Positions 24,486 through 32,200 of a stretch of 64,000 bases of DNA are shown in pieces (the first letter of the stretch is position 1; every line of letters begins with the position of its first letter). Position numbers and translations under genes: made by a program. The notes under the pieces were generated by a model. It had not been told where the DNA came from and made no database searches. It saw only the letters and a list, made by a program, of their open reading frames with translations. This DNA is from Candidatus Dormiibacterota bacterium (GTDB lineage Bacteria; Chloroflexota; Dormibacteria; Aeolococcales; Aeolococcaceae). The stretch is from the NCBI GenBank assembly GCA_019245575.1, contig JAFARE010000001.1, positions 62,001 through 126,000 on the forward strand, in the 5' to 3' direction.

Positions 24486-26303
24486 TCAGTGAGACAGGAT
24501 CGAGATCTCGTCCCAGTAGAAGTCCGCCTGCGCGTTGGAGCCGGCGCCCTTCACATAGGGATGGATCAAGAATTCGCCGACCGAGTAGTAGAGCGGGATG
24601 TAGGCCACGTCGCTGATGAGCAGCTGCGACAGCTGGTTGTACAGCGGCAGTGCCTGGCTGATGGGCTGGCTGTCGGCCATCATCAGCGTGTTGTCGTAGG
24701 TCGGGTTCGAGTCGGTCGCACCGTCACCGCACGAGCCGTTGTCAGCGAAGCCGCTGGTGTTGGCGCCGCACGCCGAGGTGCCCCAGAGGTTGTCGAACCA
24801 GTCCTGCGGGTGGTTGTAGTCGAACTGCCAGCCGTCACGCGACATGACGAACTTGCCCACGAGACGGTCGCCGATGAAGGCCGACGCGTCCGGATGCGGG
24901 TCGAGCGCCACGTTCACGCCGAGGTTGGTCTGCCACTGGCCCTGGAGGAACGTCGCCACCGGGTCGTTCAGGCCGCCCGCGTTGTACGAGTACTTGAGGT
25001 TGGCGGTCTTGGTGCCGTCCGGGTCGAACTGGTGCAACAGCGACTTGGCCTGGGTGGGATCGAACTTCGACAGCGGGTCAGCACCGTCACCCAGGTAGCC
25101 GATCAGGCCCTTGGTGATCAGGCCGCCCGTGGCGGGCGAGCACACCAGGTTGTGGCACACGGTCGAGGCCAGCGCGTTCTTGTCCACCGCGAGGGCGAAC
25201 GCCTTGCGCAGACCCTTGGCCGCGTCACTCTCACCGACGAAGGGACCGCCGGTGGACGGGTAGCCGATGTTGAAGCTCAACCAGGTCGTGCGGCCCTTGG
25301 GCTGCAGGAGCACCTGGCTCTTGAACTGGCCACCCTGCAGGTACCGCAGGATGTCGGCCTGCGGCTGCTGGCTGTCACCGCCGTAACCGATGAGGTCGTA
25401 GCTCCCCTGCTCCCATGCGGCATCGTTGGTCGTCTGCGTCGACGGGTCCTTGATGTCGATGTCGATCTCAGTCAGGGTCGGCTTCGGGGTGCCCCACCAG
25501 TTGGGGACCTGCTTGAAGACGATCGACTGCTTCGGGGTGTAGGCCGTGAGCATGTACGCGCCGCTGCCGACCTGCTCGCCGGGCTTGGACCACCAGTTGA
25601 CGGGGTCGTTCTTGATGACCTTCTCGTCGACGACGGATCCGGTGCTGCCCTGCAGGGACCACGCCGTGAGGCACCAGCCGCACGGGTTGGCCAGCTTGAT
25701 CATCACGGTGCTGGCGTCCGGTGCGCTGAGGCCCGACATCTGGAACGCCGGGTTGTGCGCCGCCAGCGCGTTCTCGGTGCCGGTGCGGCACGTGGTCACG
25801 TCAGCGTTCTTGGAGCAGAACTGCTTGCCGGCCTTGGACACGTCGGAGAACCCCGCGATCGCGGACAGGTTGCTCGCGTACGCGCCGCGCAGCGCGGCCG
25901 AACGGTTCCACGAGTAGACGACGTCCGCCGAGGTGAGCGGATCACCGTTGGAGAACTTGACGCCCGACTTCAGGTGGACCGTGTAGGTCATGCCGTCGGA
26001 CGAGATCCCACCGTTGCTGGTTGAGGGGACGGTGGTGGCGAGGTCCGGGATGAGATTCAGCTTGTCGTCGAACCGCCAGAGGTTGTCGTACACGTTCTGC
26101 ATCAGCTCGGTGTCGACCTCTGCGTCCATGATGCCCGGGTCCCACGTCTTCGGGTCCTGGAGGACCGGGAAGTGGAGAATCTGGCTCGAAGCCAGCGAGC
26201 TGCTGCCGTTGTTGCCGCCGCTGCTGCCGCCGCACGCCGCGACGGTCAACACCCCGGCGACGCCGATCAGCATCCCGCCGAGTTTCACTTTCGATAGGCG
26301 CAA
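24486..26303 (-). CDS. dppA: Oligo/dipeptide-binding lipoprotein of the ABC importer (SBP_bac_5)
   Basis: From the TTG at 26303 (AAGGAGGA eight bases upstream) the product is 605 aa: a signal peptide with lipobox AAC (VLTVAACGG), a Gly/Asn/Ser linker, and a cluster-C (family 5) binding protein. Family features include PDLATTVP and TYTVHLKSGVKFSNGDPLTSADVVYSW, plus LRKAFALAVDKNA at mid-sequence. It captures peptides or related compounds outside the membrane and delivers them to OppB/C. The frame extends to 26708 but upstream residues are non-family. ATG 26273 would cut the signal peptide's charged end. Confidence 0.93.
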   Translation of the reverse strand: MRLSKVKLGGMLIGVAGVLTVAACGGSSGGNNGSSSLASSQILHFPVLQDPKTWDPGIMDAEVDTELMQNVYDNLWRFDDKLNLIPDLATTVPSTSNGGISSDGMTYTVHLKSGVKFSNGDPLTSADVVYSWNRSAALRGAYASNLSAIAGFSDVSKAGKQFCSKNADVTTCRTGTENALAAHNPAFQMSGLSAPDASTVMIKLANPCGWCLTAWSLQGSTGSVVDEKVIKNDPVNWWSKPGEQVGSGAYMLTAYTPKQSIVFKQVPNWWGTPKPTLTEIDIDIKDPSTQTTNDAAWEQGSYDLIGYGGDSQQPQADILRYLQGGQFKSQVLLQPKGRTTWLSFNIGYPSTGGPFVGESDAAKGLRKAFALAVDKNALASTVCHNLVCSPATGGLITKGLIGYLGDGADPLSKFDPTQAKSLLHQFDPDGTKTANLKYSYNAGGLNDPVATFLQGQWQTNLGVNVALDPHPDASAFIGDRLVGKFVMSRDGWQFDYNHPQDWFDNLWGTSACGANTSGFADNGSCGDGATDSNPTYDNTLMMADSQPISQALPLYNQLSQLLISDVAYIPLYYSVGEFLIHPYVKGAGSNAQADFYWDEISILSH

Positions 26304-26402
26304 GTTCCTGTCCTCCTTGATGCCTGACGACGCAAAAAGACCCGCAGGACATGGAGGACGAGGGTGTGCCTCCTCTCCTGGCGGAGCCGCAAGTGGGCGG
26401 TA

Positions 26403-26434
26403 GGATACCCACTCCTCGAGGGATTCGGGTATCC
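26403..26434. promoter_or_regulatory. Nested palindrome in the dppA/polyamine-gene intergenic region
   Basis: GGATACCC (26403-26410) and GGGTATCC (26427-26434) are perfect inverted repeats enclosing a second palindrome CCTCGAGG (26415-26422). A CCCC-CTTC-GGGG hairpin follows within 15 bases. The element lies about 100 bp upstream of dppA's start and about 50 bp upstream of the divergent gene, a typical operator position. No binding protein is identified. Confidence 0.5.
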
Positions 26435-26483
26435 CCCTTCGGGGTGATATCCCCGTGCGGCCGCCCGTAGACTGGCCGGGCCC

Positions 26484-28022
26484 ATGAGGCTTTTCCGCGC
26501 AGAAGGGGTCGCGCGTGTCCTGCCCGCGGTGGTCTTCTGCGCCGGCGCGGCATCGCTCGCCGTGGAGATCTGCGCCTCGCGGCTGCTGGCCCCCTACTTC
26601 GGCAACTCCACCGTGGTGTGGGCCAACGTCATCGGGCTCATCCTCATCTATCTGTCGGTGGGCTACTGGCTGGGCGGCCGCATCGCGGACCGCCACCCAC
26701 AGGCGCACGTCCTCGGGCTCCTGCTGGTGCTCGCCGCGCTCGCCACGGCCGTACTTCCGTTCGTTGCGCGCCCCTTTCTCGACCTGGCGTTGCGGGGCTT
26801 CGCGGCGGTCAGCGTGGGCGCGGTGGCCGGCTCCTTCGTGGCCACGCTGCTGCTCTTCGCCATCCCCGTGTCGCTGCTGGGCATGGCTTCACCGTTCGCG
26901 CTGCGCCTGTCGATCAGGGAGGTCGAGCGCGCCGGCGCAACGAGCGGGAGGCTTTCGGCCCTCGCCACAGTTGGCGCCATTGTTGGCACTTTCGGAGCGG
27001 CGCTGCTCCTCATTCCCGCCATCGGCACGCAGCGCACCATGCTCGCGGCGGCGCTGCTCGTCGCAGTGATCTCGGTGCCGCTGTGGCTGCGCGGCGCGGC
27101 GCCGGCCACAGCGCTCATCGCCGTGCTCATCGCCCTGCCTCCGGGCGTGGTGAAGCCGCAGGTGGGCACGCTGGCCGAGCGGCAGACGCTCTATCAATTC
27201 GTGCAGGTGGTGCGCACCCCGGACGGCAAGGTTGTGATGCGAACCGATGAGGGTGTCGCCGACCAGTCGGTCTACCGCGCGGGCACCGTGCTCACCGGCG
27301 GCGAGTGGGACATGCCACTTGTCGTCCCGCCCCTGCTGCAGCGGCCGGTGCGCTCCATCCTGGTGATCGGCAACGCCGGTGGTACGACGGCGCGCGCTCT
27401 GGCCGGCGAGTACCCGGGCGTGCGCATCGACGGCGTGGAGATCGACCCGGTGCTGTCGGACCTGGGGCGGCAGTACATGGGGATGAGCGCGATTCCCAAA
27501 CTCGACGTGATCACCGCGGACGGCCGCGCCTTTCTGAAGACGACAGCGTCGACGTACGACCTCATCGTTGTCGACGCCTACCGCCAGACATACATCCCCT
27601 TCTACCTGACCACCGTGGAATTCTTCCAGCTCGTGCGCGCCCACCTCAACAGCGGCGGAGGTGTCGCACTCAACGTCGAGCGCGTGCCCGGAGATGACCG
27701 CCTGGTGCAGGCGGTGAGCGGCACGCTCGCCGGCGTCTTCCCGCAGACCTGGGTGTGGCCCGCGCTGCACTTCAACGAGCTCGTCGTCGGCCTCGACACG
27801 CCCATCGCCGCGAGCTCAATTGCCACACGACTGCAGGGGCTCCCCGCCGCCGTGCGCGTCCTCGCCCCGCTGGTCGTCTCATCTCTGCGCACCGTCGCAC
27901 CCACCGGCGATCCTCTTACGGACGACCACGCGCCCGTCGAATGGCTCACCGACCGCGCGGTGCTCGCCTACATCGCCGCCGGCGGACGCTTGGACGAGCA
28001 GCTGCTGCCGACTGCGCCCTGA
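26484..28022 (+). CDS. Membrane-fused spermidine-synthase-like protein
   Basis: A 512-aa protein with seven to eight N-terminal membrane helices (residues 1 to about 220; FCAGAASLAVEICASRLLAPYFG opens the family) and a spermidine-synthase-type Rossmann domain. The nucleotide motif is VIGNAGGTTARAL, followed by VEIDPVLSDLG and ITADGRAFL, then the acceptor region LIVVDAYRQTYIPFYLTT. In true spermidine synthases the loop holds catalytic acidic residues (DxSDPxGP); here it is DAYRQTYIP, so aminopropyl transfer is doubtful. It may be a methyltransferase-like or polyamine-sensing enzyme. Divergent from the peptide importer. Confidence 0.78.
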   Translation: MRLFRAEGVARVLPAVVFCAGAASLAVEICASRLLAPYFGNSTVVWANVIGLILIYLSVGYWLGGRIADRHPQAHVLGLLLVLAALATAVLPFVARPFLDLALRGFAAVSVGAVAGSFVATLLLFAIPVSLLGMASPFALRLSIREVERAGATSGRLSALATVGAIVGTFGAALLLIPAIGTQRTMLAAALLVAVISVPLWLRGAAPATALIAVLIALPPGVVKPQVGTLAERQTLYQFVQVVRTPDGKVVMRTDEGVADQSVYRAGTVLTGGEWDMPLVVPPLLQRPVRSILVIGNAGGTTARALAGEYPGVRIDGVEIDPVLSDLGRQYMGMSAIPKLDVITADGRAFLKTTASTYDLIVVDAYRQTYIPFYLTTVEFFQLVRAHLNSGGGVALNVERVPGDDRLVQAVSGTLAGVFPQTWVWPALHFNELVVGLDTPIAASSIATRLQGLPAAVRVLAPLVVSSLRTVAPTGDPLTDDHAPVEWLTDRAVLAYIAAGGRLDEQLLPTAP

Positions 28023-28037
28023 ACGCTGCCTGCCCTG

Positions 28038-28892
28038 TCAGCCCGGGAGCGTCTCCCCGCCGATTGGCGCCAGCACCTCGCCGGTGTAGAAGCCCGAGAG
28101 CCGCTCGGAGGCGAAGAAGATGAATGACGGCGCGATGTCGTCGGGATGCGCTGCCTGCTGCATCGGAACCTGCTCGCCGAATCTCTGCACCTTCTCCTCG
28201 GACATCGTCGCCGGGATCAGCGGCGTCCACACCGGGCCGGGCGCCACTGCGTTGACCCGGACACGGCGGTCGACCAGGGACTGCGCAAGTGAATAGGTGA
28301 ACGCGTTGATTGCGCCCTTCGTTGTGGCGTAGTCGATCAGGCTCTTGTTGCCACGCAGGCCGTTGATCGAGCTGGTGTTGATGATCGCCGCGCCGTCATG
28401 CAGGTGAGGCAGCGCCGCGCGCGTGATCCAGAAGTAGCTGTAGATGTTGGTGCGGAACGTGCGATCCCACTGCTCGGTGCTGATGTCCTCCAGCCGCTCC
28501 ATCGGCTCCTGGAAGGCGATGTTGTTGACCACGATGTCGAGGCGGCCCAGCTCGTCGACCGTCCGCCGCACCGCCTCCTCGCACATGTCCTCTGTCGAGA
28601 GATCGCCGGGTAGCAGCAGCGCGCGGCGTCCTTCGCGCTCGATCATCTCAGCCGTGTGACGCGCATCCTCGTGCTCCTCGAGGTACGCGATCGCCACGTC
28701 CGCGCCCTCCTTCGCGAAGCCGATCGCGACAGCGCGGCCGATGCCCGAATCACCGCCGGTGACGAGCGCCACCCGGCTGCGCAGCAACCCCGTGCCCATG
28801 TAGTCGCGCATCTCGTCGCGCGGCCGAGGGCGCATTGCCGACGTGACACCGGGGTGCTCCTGGCGCTGCGGTGGGAAGTTCTGCCCGCTCAC
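28038..28892 (-). CDS. SDR oxidoreductase, general-stress YhdF/YdaD type
   Basis: The product (284 aa from GTG 28892) begins with the N-terminal arm typical of this group (QNFPPQRQEHPG, then MRPRPRDEMRDYMGTGLL). The cofactor site is TGGDSGIGRAVAIGF, followed by VVNNIAFQE, the catalytic NTSSING, and YATTKGA with the catalytic Tyr/Lys. This group in Bacillus is sigma-B dependent. The start overlaps the DUF2231 stop as GTGA. The longer frame to 29288 is rejected because the family N-terminus starts here. Substrate unknown. Confidence 0.85.
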   Translation of the reverse strand: MSGQNFPPQRQEHPGVTSAMRPRPRDEMRDYMGTGLLRSRVALVTGGDSGIGRAVAIGFAKEGADVAIAYLEEHEDARHTAEMIEREGRRALLLPGDLSTEDMCEEAVRRTVDELGRLDIVVNNIAFQEPMERLEDISTEQWDRTFRTNIYSYFWITRAALPHLHDGAAIINTSSINGLRGNKSLIDYATTKGAINAFTYSLAQSLVDRRVRVNAVAPGPVWTPLIPATMSEEKVQRFGEQVPMQQAAHPDDIAPSFIFFASERLSGFYTGEVLAPIGGETLPG

Positions 28893-29485
28893 GTCGCGCG
28901 CGGGGCTGCGTATGTCTCGCGTTGCTCGAACTCGGACACCTCGCGGCGCGCCTCGGCGAGGATGTCGGCCATGCCGCGCTGCTCCAGCTGCGTGCCCACG
29001 ATCTCCGCCTCCTCCGCGGGACGCACGCGCCAGCCGTGGTGGAAGACGATCTCGCCGCCCAGCCATGCGCTGACCAGCAGACCCGCCGTCGTCGCGCCCA
29101 GGATTGCGCTGCGCCGGTGGCCGCTCGTCAGCGAGGCGACGCCGAGGCCACCGAGTGCCGCGGTGTTGATGAGCCCGTGGATCGTGGTGATGCGGCGCGA
29201 CGGATGCTCGGATGGCATCGTCAGCCAGTCCCACCAACCCGCGGCGCCCGCAGCGGCAGCCGCGATGAATGCGGACCGCGCAGTCCACGACGCGAGCGTC
29301 TCCAGCCCTCGCGGCCTGCGGCGTGCGCCCGCGAGCAGCGACGCCGTGAATGCCGTGGGAATCAGCGTGACGGGAAAGTCCGAGGCAATTGCGTGCAGGG
29401 GGTGGCCGTGCACGACCGGATGGCGCAGCACGCGCGACGTCATCTCCCGCGCAAGCTGCACCGGCCCCGCGCCGTTCTGCGTCAC
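28889..29485 (-). CDS. DUF2231-type membrane protein
   Basis: The 198-aa product starts at GTG 29485, overlapping the DUF1360 stop as GTGA (the later ATG 29443 is possible). It has the DUF2231 opening HPVVHGHPLHAIASDFPVT, with conserved histidines, and four membrane helices (about 30-50, 65-85, 100-120, 128-148). A Glu-rich C-terminal tail follows. DUF2231 proteins occur with heme or quinone proteins, but the function is unsettled. It is flanked by the stress SDR and DUF1360 in one operon. Confidence 0.75.
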   Translation of the reverse strand: MTQNGAGPVQLAREMTSRVLRHPVVHGHPLHAIASDFPVTLIPTAFTASLLAGARRRPRGLETLASWTARSAFIAAAAAGAAGWWDWLTMPSEHPSRRITTIHGLINTAALGGLGVASLTSGHRRSAILGATTAGLLVSAWLGGEIVFHHGWRVRPAEEAEIVGTQLEQRGMADILAEARREVSEFEQRETYAAPRAT

Positions 29486-30036
29486 TTCAGCGCTCGCGCG
29501 GCCGCGGAGTATCCGAGCTGCAGCGCGTCGGAAGCGGCGGCGATCGTCAATGTGCCGGCGGCCACGCGCGTGGCGCGCGGGGCCACGATCATCCCGCCCA
29601 CGAATGCCGTCGCCACCCACTGTCCCAGGCAGTACGGGCACGTGACCAGCTCTCCGACGGCACGGCGCAACCCGCTGCCACGCACCTCCTCGCGCACCTC
29701 CGAGGGCGCTTCGCCGGGGCCCTTGTAGCGCGCGAACGGCGCGCGCAGCGGGCTCGCCACCGCGTCCGCGCCGGCGAGCCGGCTCACCTTGAACGTGGCG
29801 GCTGAGAGCAGCGCGATGTCGCCGAGATTCAGGCGCTCGGCGGGCCGGCGCCGTCGAAGCAGAAGCCCGCCCAGTCCGGCAGCGCACACGCCGTACACCG
29901 CCATGATCGCGGCATACCCGCCGAGGGGCCGGTCCTCCTTGGGCGAGTACTGCTCGGTGGTTGCCTTCGCCTGCCGCGTCGCCGCCGACGCATTGCGTCG
30001 CGCCGTCCTGCGTGCGGCCGTCACCGTCTCAGACAT
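29482..30036 (-). CDS. DUF1360 membrane protein
   Basis: This 184-aa protein has a Lys/Arg-rich N-terminus, two early helices, and the DUF1360 core: LAALSAATFKVSRL-like segment (LLSAATFKVSRLAG), followed by the cysteine motif VTCPYCLGQW near residue 142 and a final helix. The CxxC pair may be redox active or bind metal. It is first in an operon with DUF2231 and a stress SDR; GGGGAGG lies upstream of ATG 30036. The relatives in Firmicutes are spore-coat or stress membrane proteins. Confidence 0.78.
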   Translation of the reverse strand: MSETVTAARRTARRNASAATRQAKATTEQYSPKEDRPLGGYAAIMAVYGVCAAGLGGLLLRRRRPAERLNLGDIALLSAATFKVSRLAGADAVASPLRAPFARYKGPGEAPSEVREEVRGSGLRRAVGELVTCPYCLGQWVATAFVGGMIVAPRATRVAAGTLTIAAASDALQLGYSAAARALK

Positions 30037-30175
30037 GGGCGCAATTCCTCCCCGGTCCGGTGTGCGCAGCTATCACACTTTAGCACAGCGCGGCTCTCAA
30101 CTCTGAGGGGCCCCGGGCGAGGCCGCGACCGCTTGCCCGCAGCGGTACGGGCGGCGTACGGTGGGAGGGTCCGCA

Positions 30176-30299
30176 ATGGATTTCGAGGAGGAGCAGTGAT
30201 GGTCTTCCGAGTGAGTCCCACGCTGACCGTGTATCGGGGTGATAGGTGACTGTCGCTTCGATCCGAGGGCTCCGGGACAGACGTCCCGGGGCCTTCGTC
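30176..30299 (+). promoter_or_regulatory. Orphan leader-like sequence: two tiny ORFs plus strong hairpin
   Basis: On the plus strand ATG 30176 opens a 7-codon ORF (MDFEEEQ) whose TGA overlaps an ATG at 30199 (TGATG). That second ORF has 16 codons (MVFRVSPTLTVYRGDR, stop at 30249) and GAGGAGG just upstream. An 11-bp stem follows: GGCTCCGGGAC (268-278) with GTCCCGGGGCC (283-293) around loop AGAC, then TTCGTCGTT. This resembles a transcription attenuator, but no plus-strand gene follows. The hairpin may equally be the minus-strand terminator of the EamA gene. Confidence 0.4.
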
Positions 30300-30303
30300 G
30301 TTC

Positions 30304-31137
30304 CTAGCCCGCGGTGATCAGCGTCACCGCGGCGAGAGCGACGCCGACGCTGGCGATCTGCAGCGCGCGAAGGCGCTCGCCGAGGAACAGCAGCGAGCAC
30401 GCCACCGTCGCCGCCGGATAGAGCGACACCAGCACCGCGACGATGCTCAGCAATCCGTTGTGCACCGCGATCAGATAGAGGGCGTTGGCGCTCACGTCGA
30501 ACACGCCGGTCGCGGCGAGCAAGACCCATCCCGCCTGCCCGGCCGTGAGCGCCGCCCGCTGCGCCAGCAGCGCGATGGCGAAGGCCGTGACCGAGGCGCC
30601 CCGCGCCGTGACCAGCGGCCAGAATCCCGCGGCCGGCGCGGTGCGCGCCAGCGCGATGTAGAAGAGCCCGAACGCCGCGCCCGCCCCGCAGGCGAGCAGC
30701 GCGGTCCGTGCGGTGAAGCGGACGCCGGCGCGCGGCTTCGAGCTGCTCAGCAAGGCAACCGCGACCACAGCGAGCGCGACGCCGGCGAATTGCAGGCGGC
30801 CTGGCCGGTCTCCGAGGGCGACGCCCACCACCACAGGCACGATCGCCGCCACCACGCCGGTCACCGGTGCGACGAGCGCCATCGTCCCCGACGCGAGACC
30901 GCGATACAGCATCGCCACTCCGGCGCCGCCCGCGATGCCGCCGGCCGCGCCGAGGAGCAGGTCGGCGCCGCCGGCCCGGCCGCCGGTGCTCAGCGCCACC
31001 ACCGCCATCCCGGCGAGGCCGACGGCCTGGGACACGATGAGCACCGAGAGCATCGGAGCGCGCCGCGTGGACAGCCCGCCCAGGAAGTCGCCGGTGCCGA
31101 AGAGTGCCGCCGCGACGAGCGCGAGGGCGATGCTCAG
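30304..31137 (-). CDS. EamA/DMT-family transporter
   Basis: The protein has ten membrane helices in two five-helix halves, the EamA signature of drug/metabolite exporters (LFGTGDFLGGL near the start; FLGERLRALQIASVG at the end). In frame, the only initiator that keeps helix 1 is a CTG at 31137, whose last bases overlap the hisA stop (CTGA). This gives 277 aa. The next ATG (MLSVLIV) would lose helix 1. It is coupled to hisA, so it may export or import an amino acid such as histidine, but this is inference. Confidence 0.78.
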   Translation of the reverse strand: MSIALALVAAALFGTGDFLGGLSTRRAPMLSVLIVSQAVGLAGMAVVALSTGGRAGGADLLLGAAGGIAGGAGVAMLYRGLASGTMALVAPVTGVVAAIVPVVVGVALGDRPGRLQFAGVALAVVAVALLSSSKPRAGVRFTARTALLACGAGAAFGLFYIALARTAPAAGFWPLVTARGASVTAFAIALLAQRAALTAGQAGWVLLAATGVFDVSANALYLIAVHNGLLSIVAVLVSLYPAATVACSLLFLGERLRALQIASVGVALAAVTLITAG

Positions 31138-31823
31138 GTGAGGAGCGCCTCGGGGTGCGTGATCACAGCGGTGCCGACGATCGCAGCTTCGCAGCCCAGG
31201 GCGGCGAGCGCGTCGATGTCGGCTGCGGAGCGAATGCCACCCGCGGCCATCGCCGGGATGCCCCAATCGACGACAGCGCGCAGCAGCTCGAGGTCAGGGC
31301 CGTGGAGGGTGCCGTCGCGCTCCACCGAGGTGCAGAGCACACGGGTCACCCCCGCGGCGCGACAGCGGCCCATCGCCTCATCCACCGTGAGGCCGGTATC
31401 GCTCTGCCACCCGCGCACGGTGACGCGTCCATTGCGCACGTCGATGGCGACGACCAGGCGATCACCGGCCACGCGCACGAAGGCGGGCAGGGATTGCGCG
31501 CTCTCGAACGCCGCGGTGCCGATGATCACGCGGTCCGCGCCCGCGTCGAGGAGTTCGCGCACTGTCTCGCTGTCGCGCACTCCGCCGGCGACCTGCACGC
31601 GCGCGGGCGACGCTCGGGCGAGGAGCCGGCTCACAACGTCGAGGCGGATCGAGCCCTCGCGGGCGCCGTCGAGGTCGACCAGGTGAATGCGGCGCGCGCC
31701 CGCCTGCACCAGGCGGTCGACGTGGTCCTCCGCGGGACGCCGCCACGTGGCGTGCTCGAAGTTGCCGCGGAACAGCCGCACCGCGTCGCCTCCCAAGAGG
31801 TCGACCGCGGGGATCACCTCCAT
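31134..31823 (-). CDS. hisA: Phosphoribosylformimino-AICAR-P isomerase HisA
   Basis: HisA (229 aa) isomerises ProFAR to PRFAR in histidine biosynthesis. The beta/alpha barrel carries the expected active-site aspartates: AVDLLGG near the N-terminus (D8) and the equivalent on strand 5 (VAIDVRNG). Phosphate-binding loops are VAGGVRD and AAGGIRS, with IIGTAA and IVGTAV. Unlike the other his genes it reads leftward, from a promoter shared with the yerC-hisGDCBHFI operon. A TAATAT -10 ends 7 bp before its ATG, so the transcript may be leaderless. Confidence 0.93.
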   Translation of the reverse strand: MEVIPAVDLLGGDAVRLFRGNFEHATWRRPAEDHVDRLVQAGARRIHLVDLDGAREGSIRLDVVSRLLARASPARVQVAGGVRDSETVRELLDAGADRVIIGTAAFESAQSLPAFVRVAGDRLVVAIDVRNGRVTVRGWQSDTGLTVDEAMGRCRAAGVTRVLCTSVERDGTLHGPDLELLRAVVDWGIPAMAAGGIRSAADIDALAALGCEAAIVGTAVITHPEALLT

Positions 31824-31829
31824 GCTGGC

Positions 31830-31847
31830 ATATTATCATGCTAATAT
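31830..31847. promoter_or_regulatory. Bidirectional promoter/operator palindrome between hisA and yerC
   Basis: ATATTA (31830-31835) and TAATAT (31842-31847) are perfect inverted repeats around TCATGC in a strikingly AT-rich patch. Each arm is a -10-like TAATAT for one direction. The hisA ATG lies 7 bp to the left and the yerC ATG 15 bp to the right. The core TTATCATGCTAA resembles the palindromic sites of TrpR/YerC-type histidine regulators as I recall them, and would block both promoters when bound. Confidence 0.68.
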
Positions 31848-31861
31848 ATCAGCCGAGAGAC

Positions 31862-32200
31862 ATGCCCAGCCCCGCGCGCACCGGCGCACCACCGAGCTCA
31901 CACCCGTGGCTGACACCGGAGATCGCCGACGTCTTGGAGATGCTGGCGCACCTTCGCACCCCGGACGAGGTGCAGCGAGTGCTGCGCGACCTGTGCACGC
32001 TCGGGGAGCTGGAGACGATGGCGCATCGCTGGCGGGTGGCGCAGCTGGTGGACCAGAGCGTGCCGTATCAGCGGATCGCCGCGGAGACCGGGGCATCGAC
32101 GGCGACGGTGACGCGCGTGGCGTACTGGCTGCGCCACGGCGAGGGCGGCTATCGCCTGGCCTTGCGCCGGCGCCGGGGGCTGCGGGCGCCGGCCGGCTGA
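31862..32200 (+). CDS. YerC/TrpR-family regulator of histidine biosynthesis
   Basis: This 112-aa protein (from ATG 31862) has the Trp-repressor superfamily helices: LTPEIADVLEMLAHLRTPDEVQRVLRDLCTLGELE and HRWRVAQLVDQ, then the reader helix pair YQRIAAETGASTATVTRVAYWLRHG. YerC/HisR-type regulators control histidine genes in Firmicutes. The frame opens earlier at 31838, but that ATG lies within the palindromic operator, so 31862 is preferred. Being first gene of the operon, it probably autoregulates. Confidence 0.85.
   Translation: MPSPARTGAPPSSHPWLTPEIADVLEMLAHLRTPDEVQRVLRDLCTLGELETMAHRWRVAQLVDQSVPYQRIAAETGASTATVTRVAYWLRHGEGGYRLALRRRRGLRAPAG

Noticed and set aside
28889-29887. The 332-residue reading of the DUF2231 frame
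   Set aside because: The first 134 residues lie inside DUF1360 and are non-family; the GTG at 29485 overlaps the upstream stop and fits the family N-terminus.
31838-31861. YerC start at ATG 31838
   Set aside because: It lies inside the palindromic promoter; ATG 31862 is the sensible start.
31687-32200. Extending hisG upstream to 31687
   Set aside because: That stretch overlaps yerC in another frame and matches no HisG sequence; the CTG at 32197 gives the normal start.
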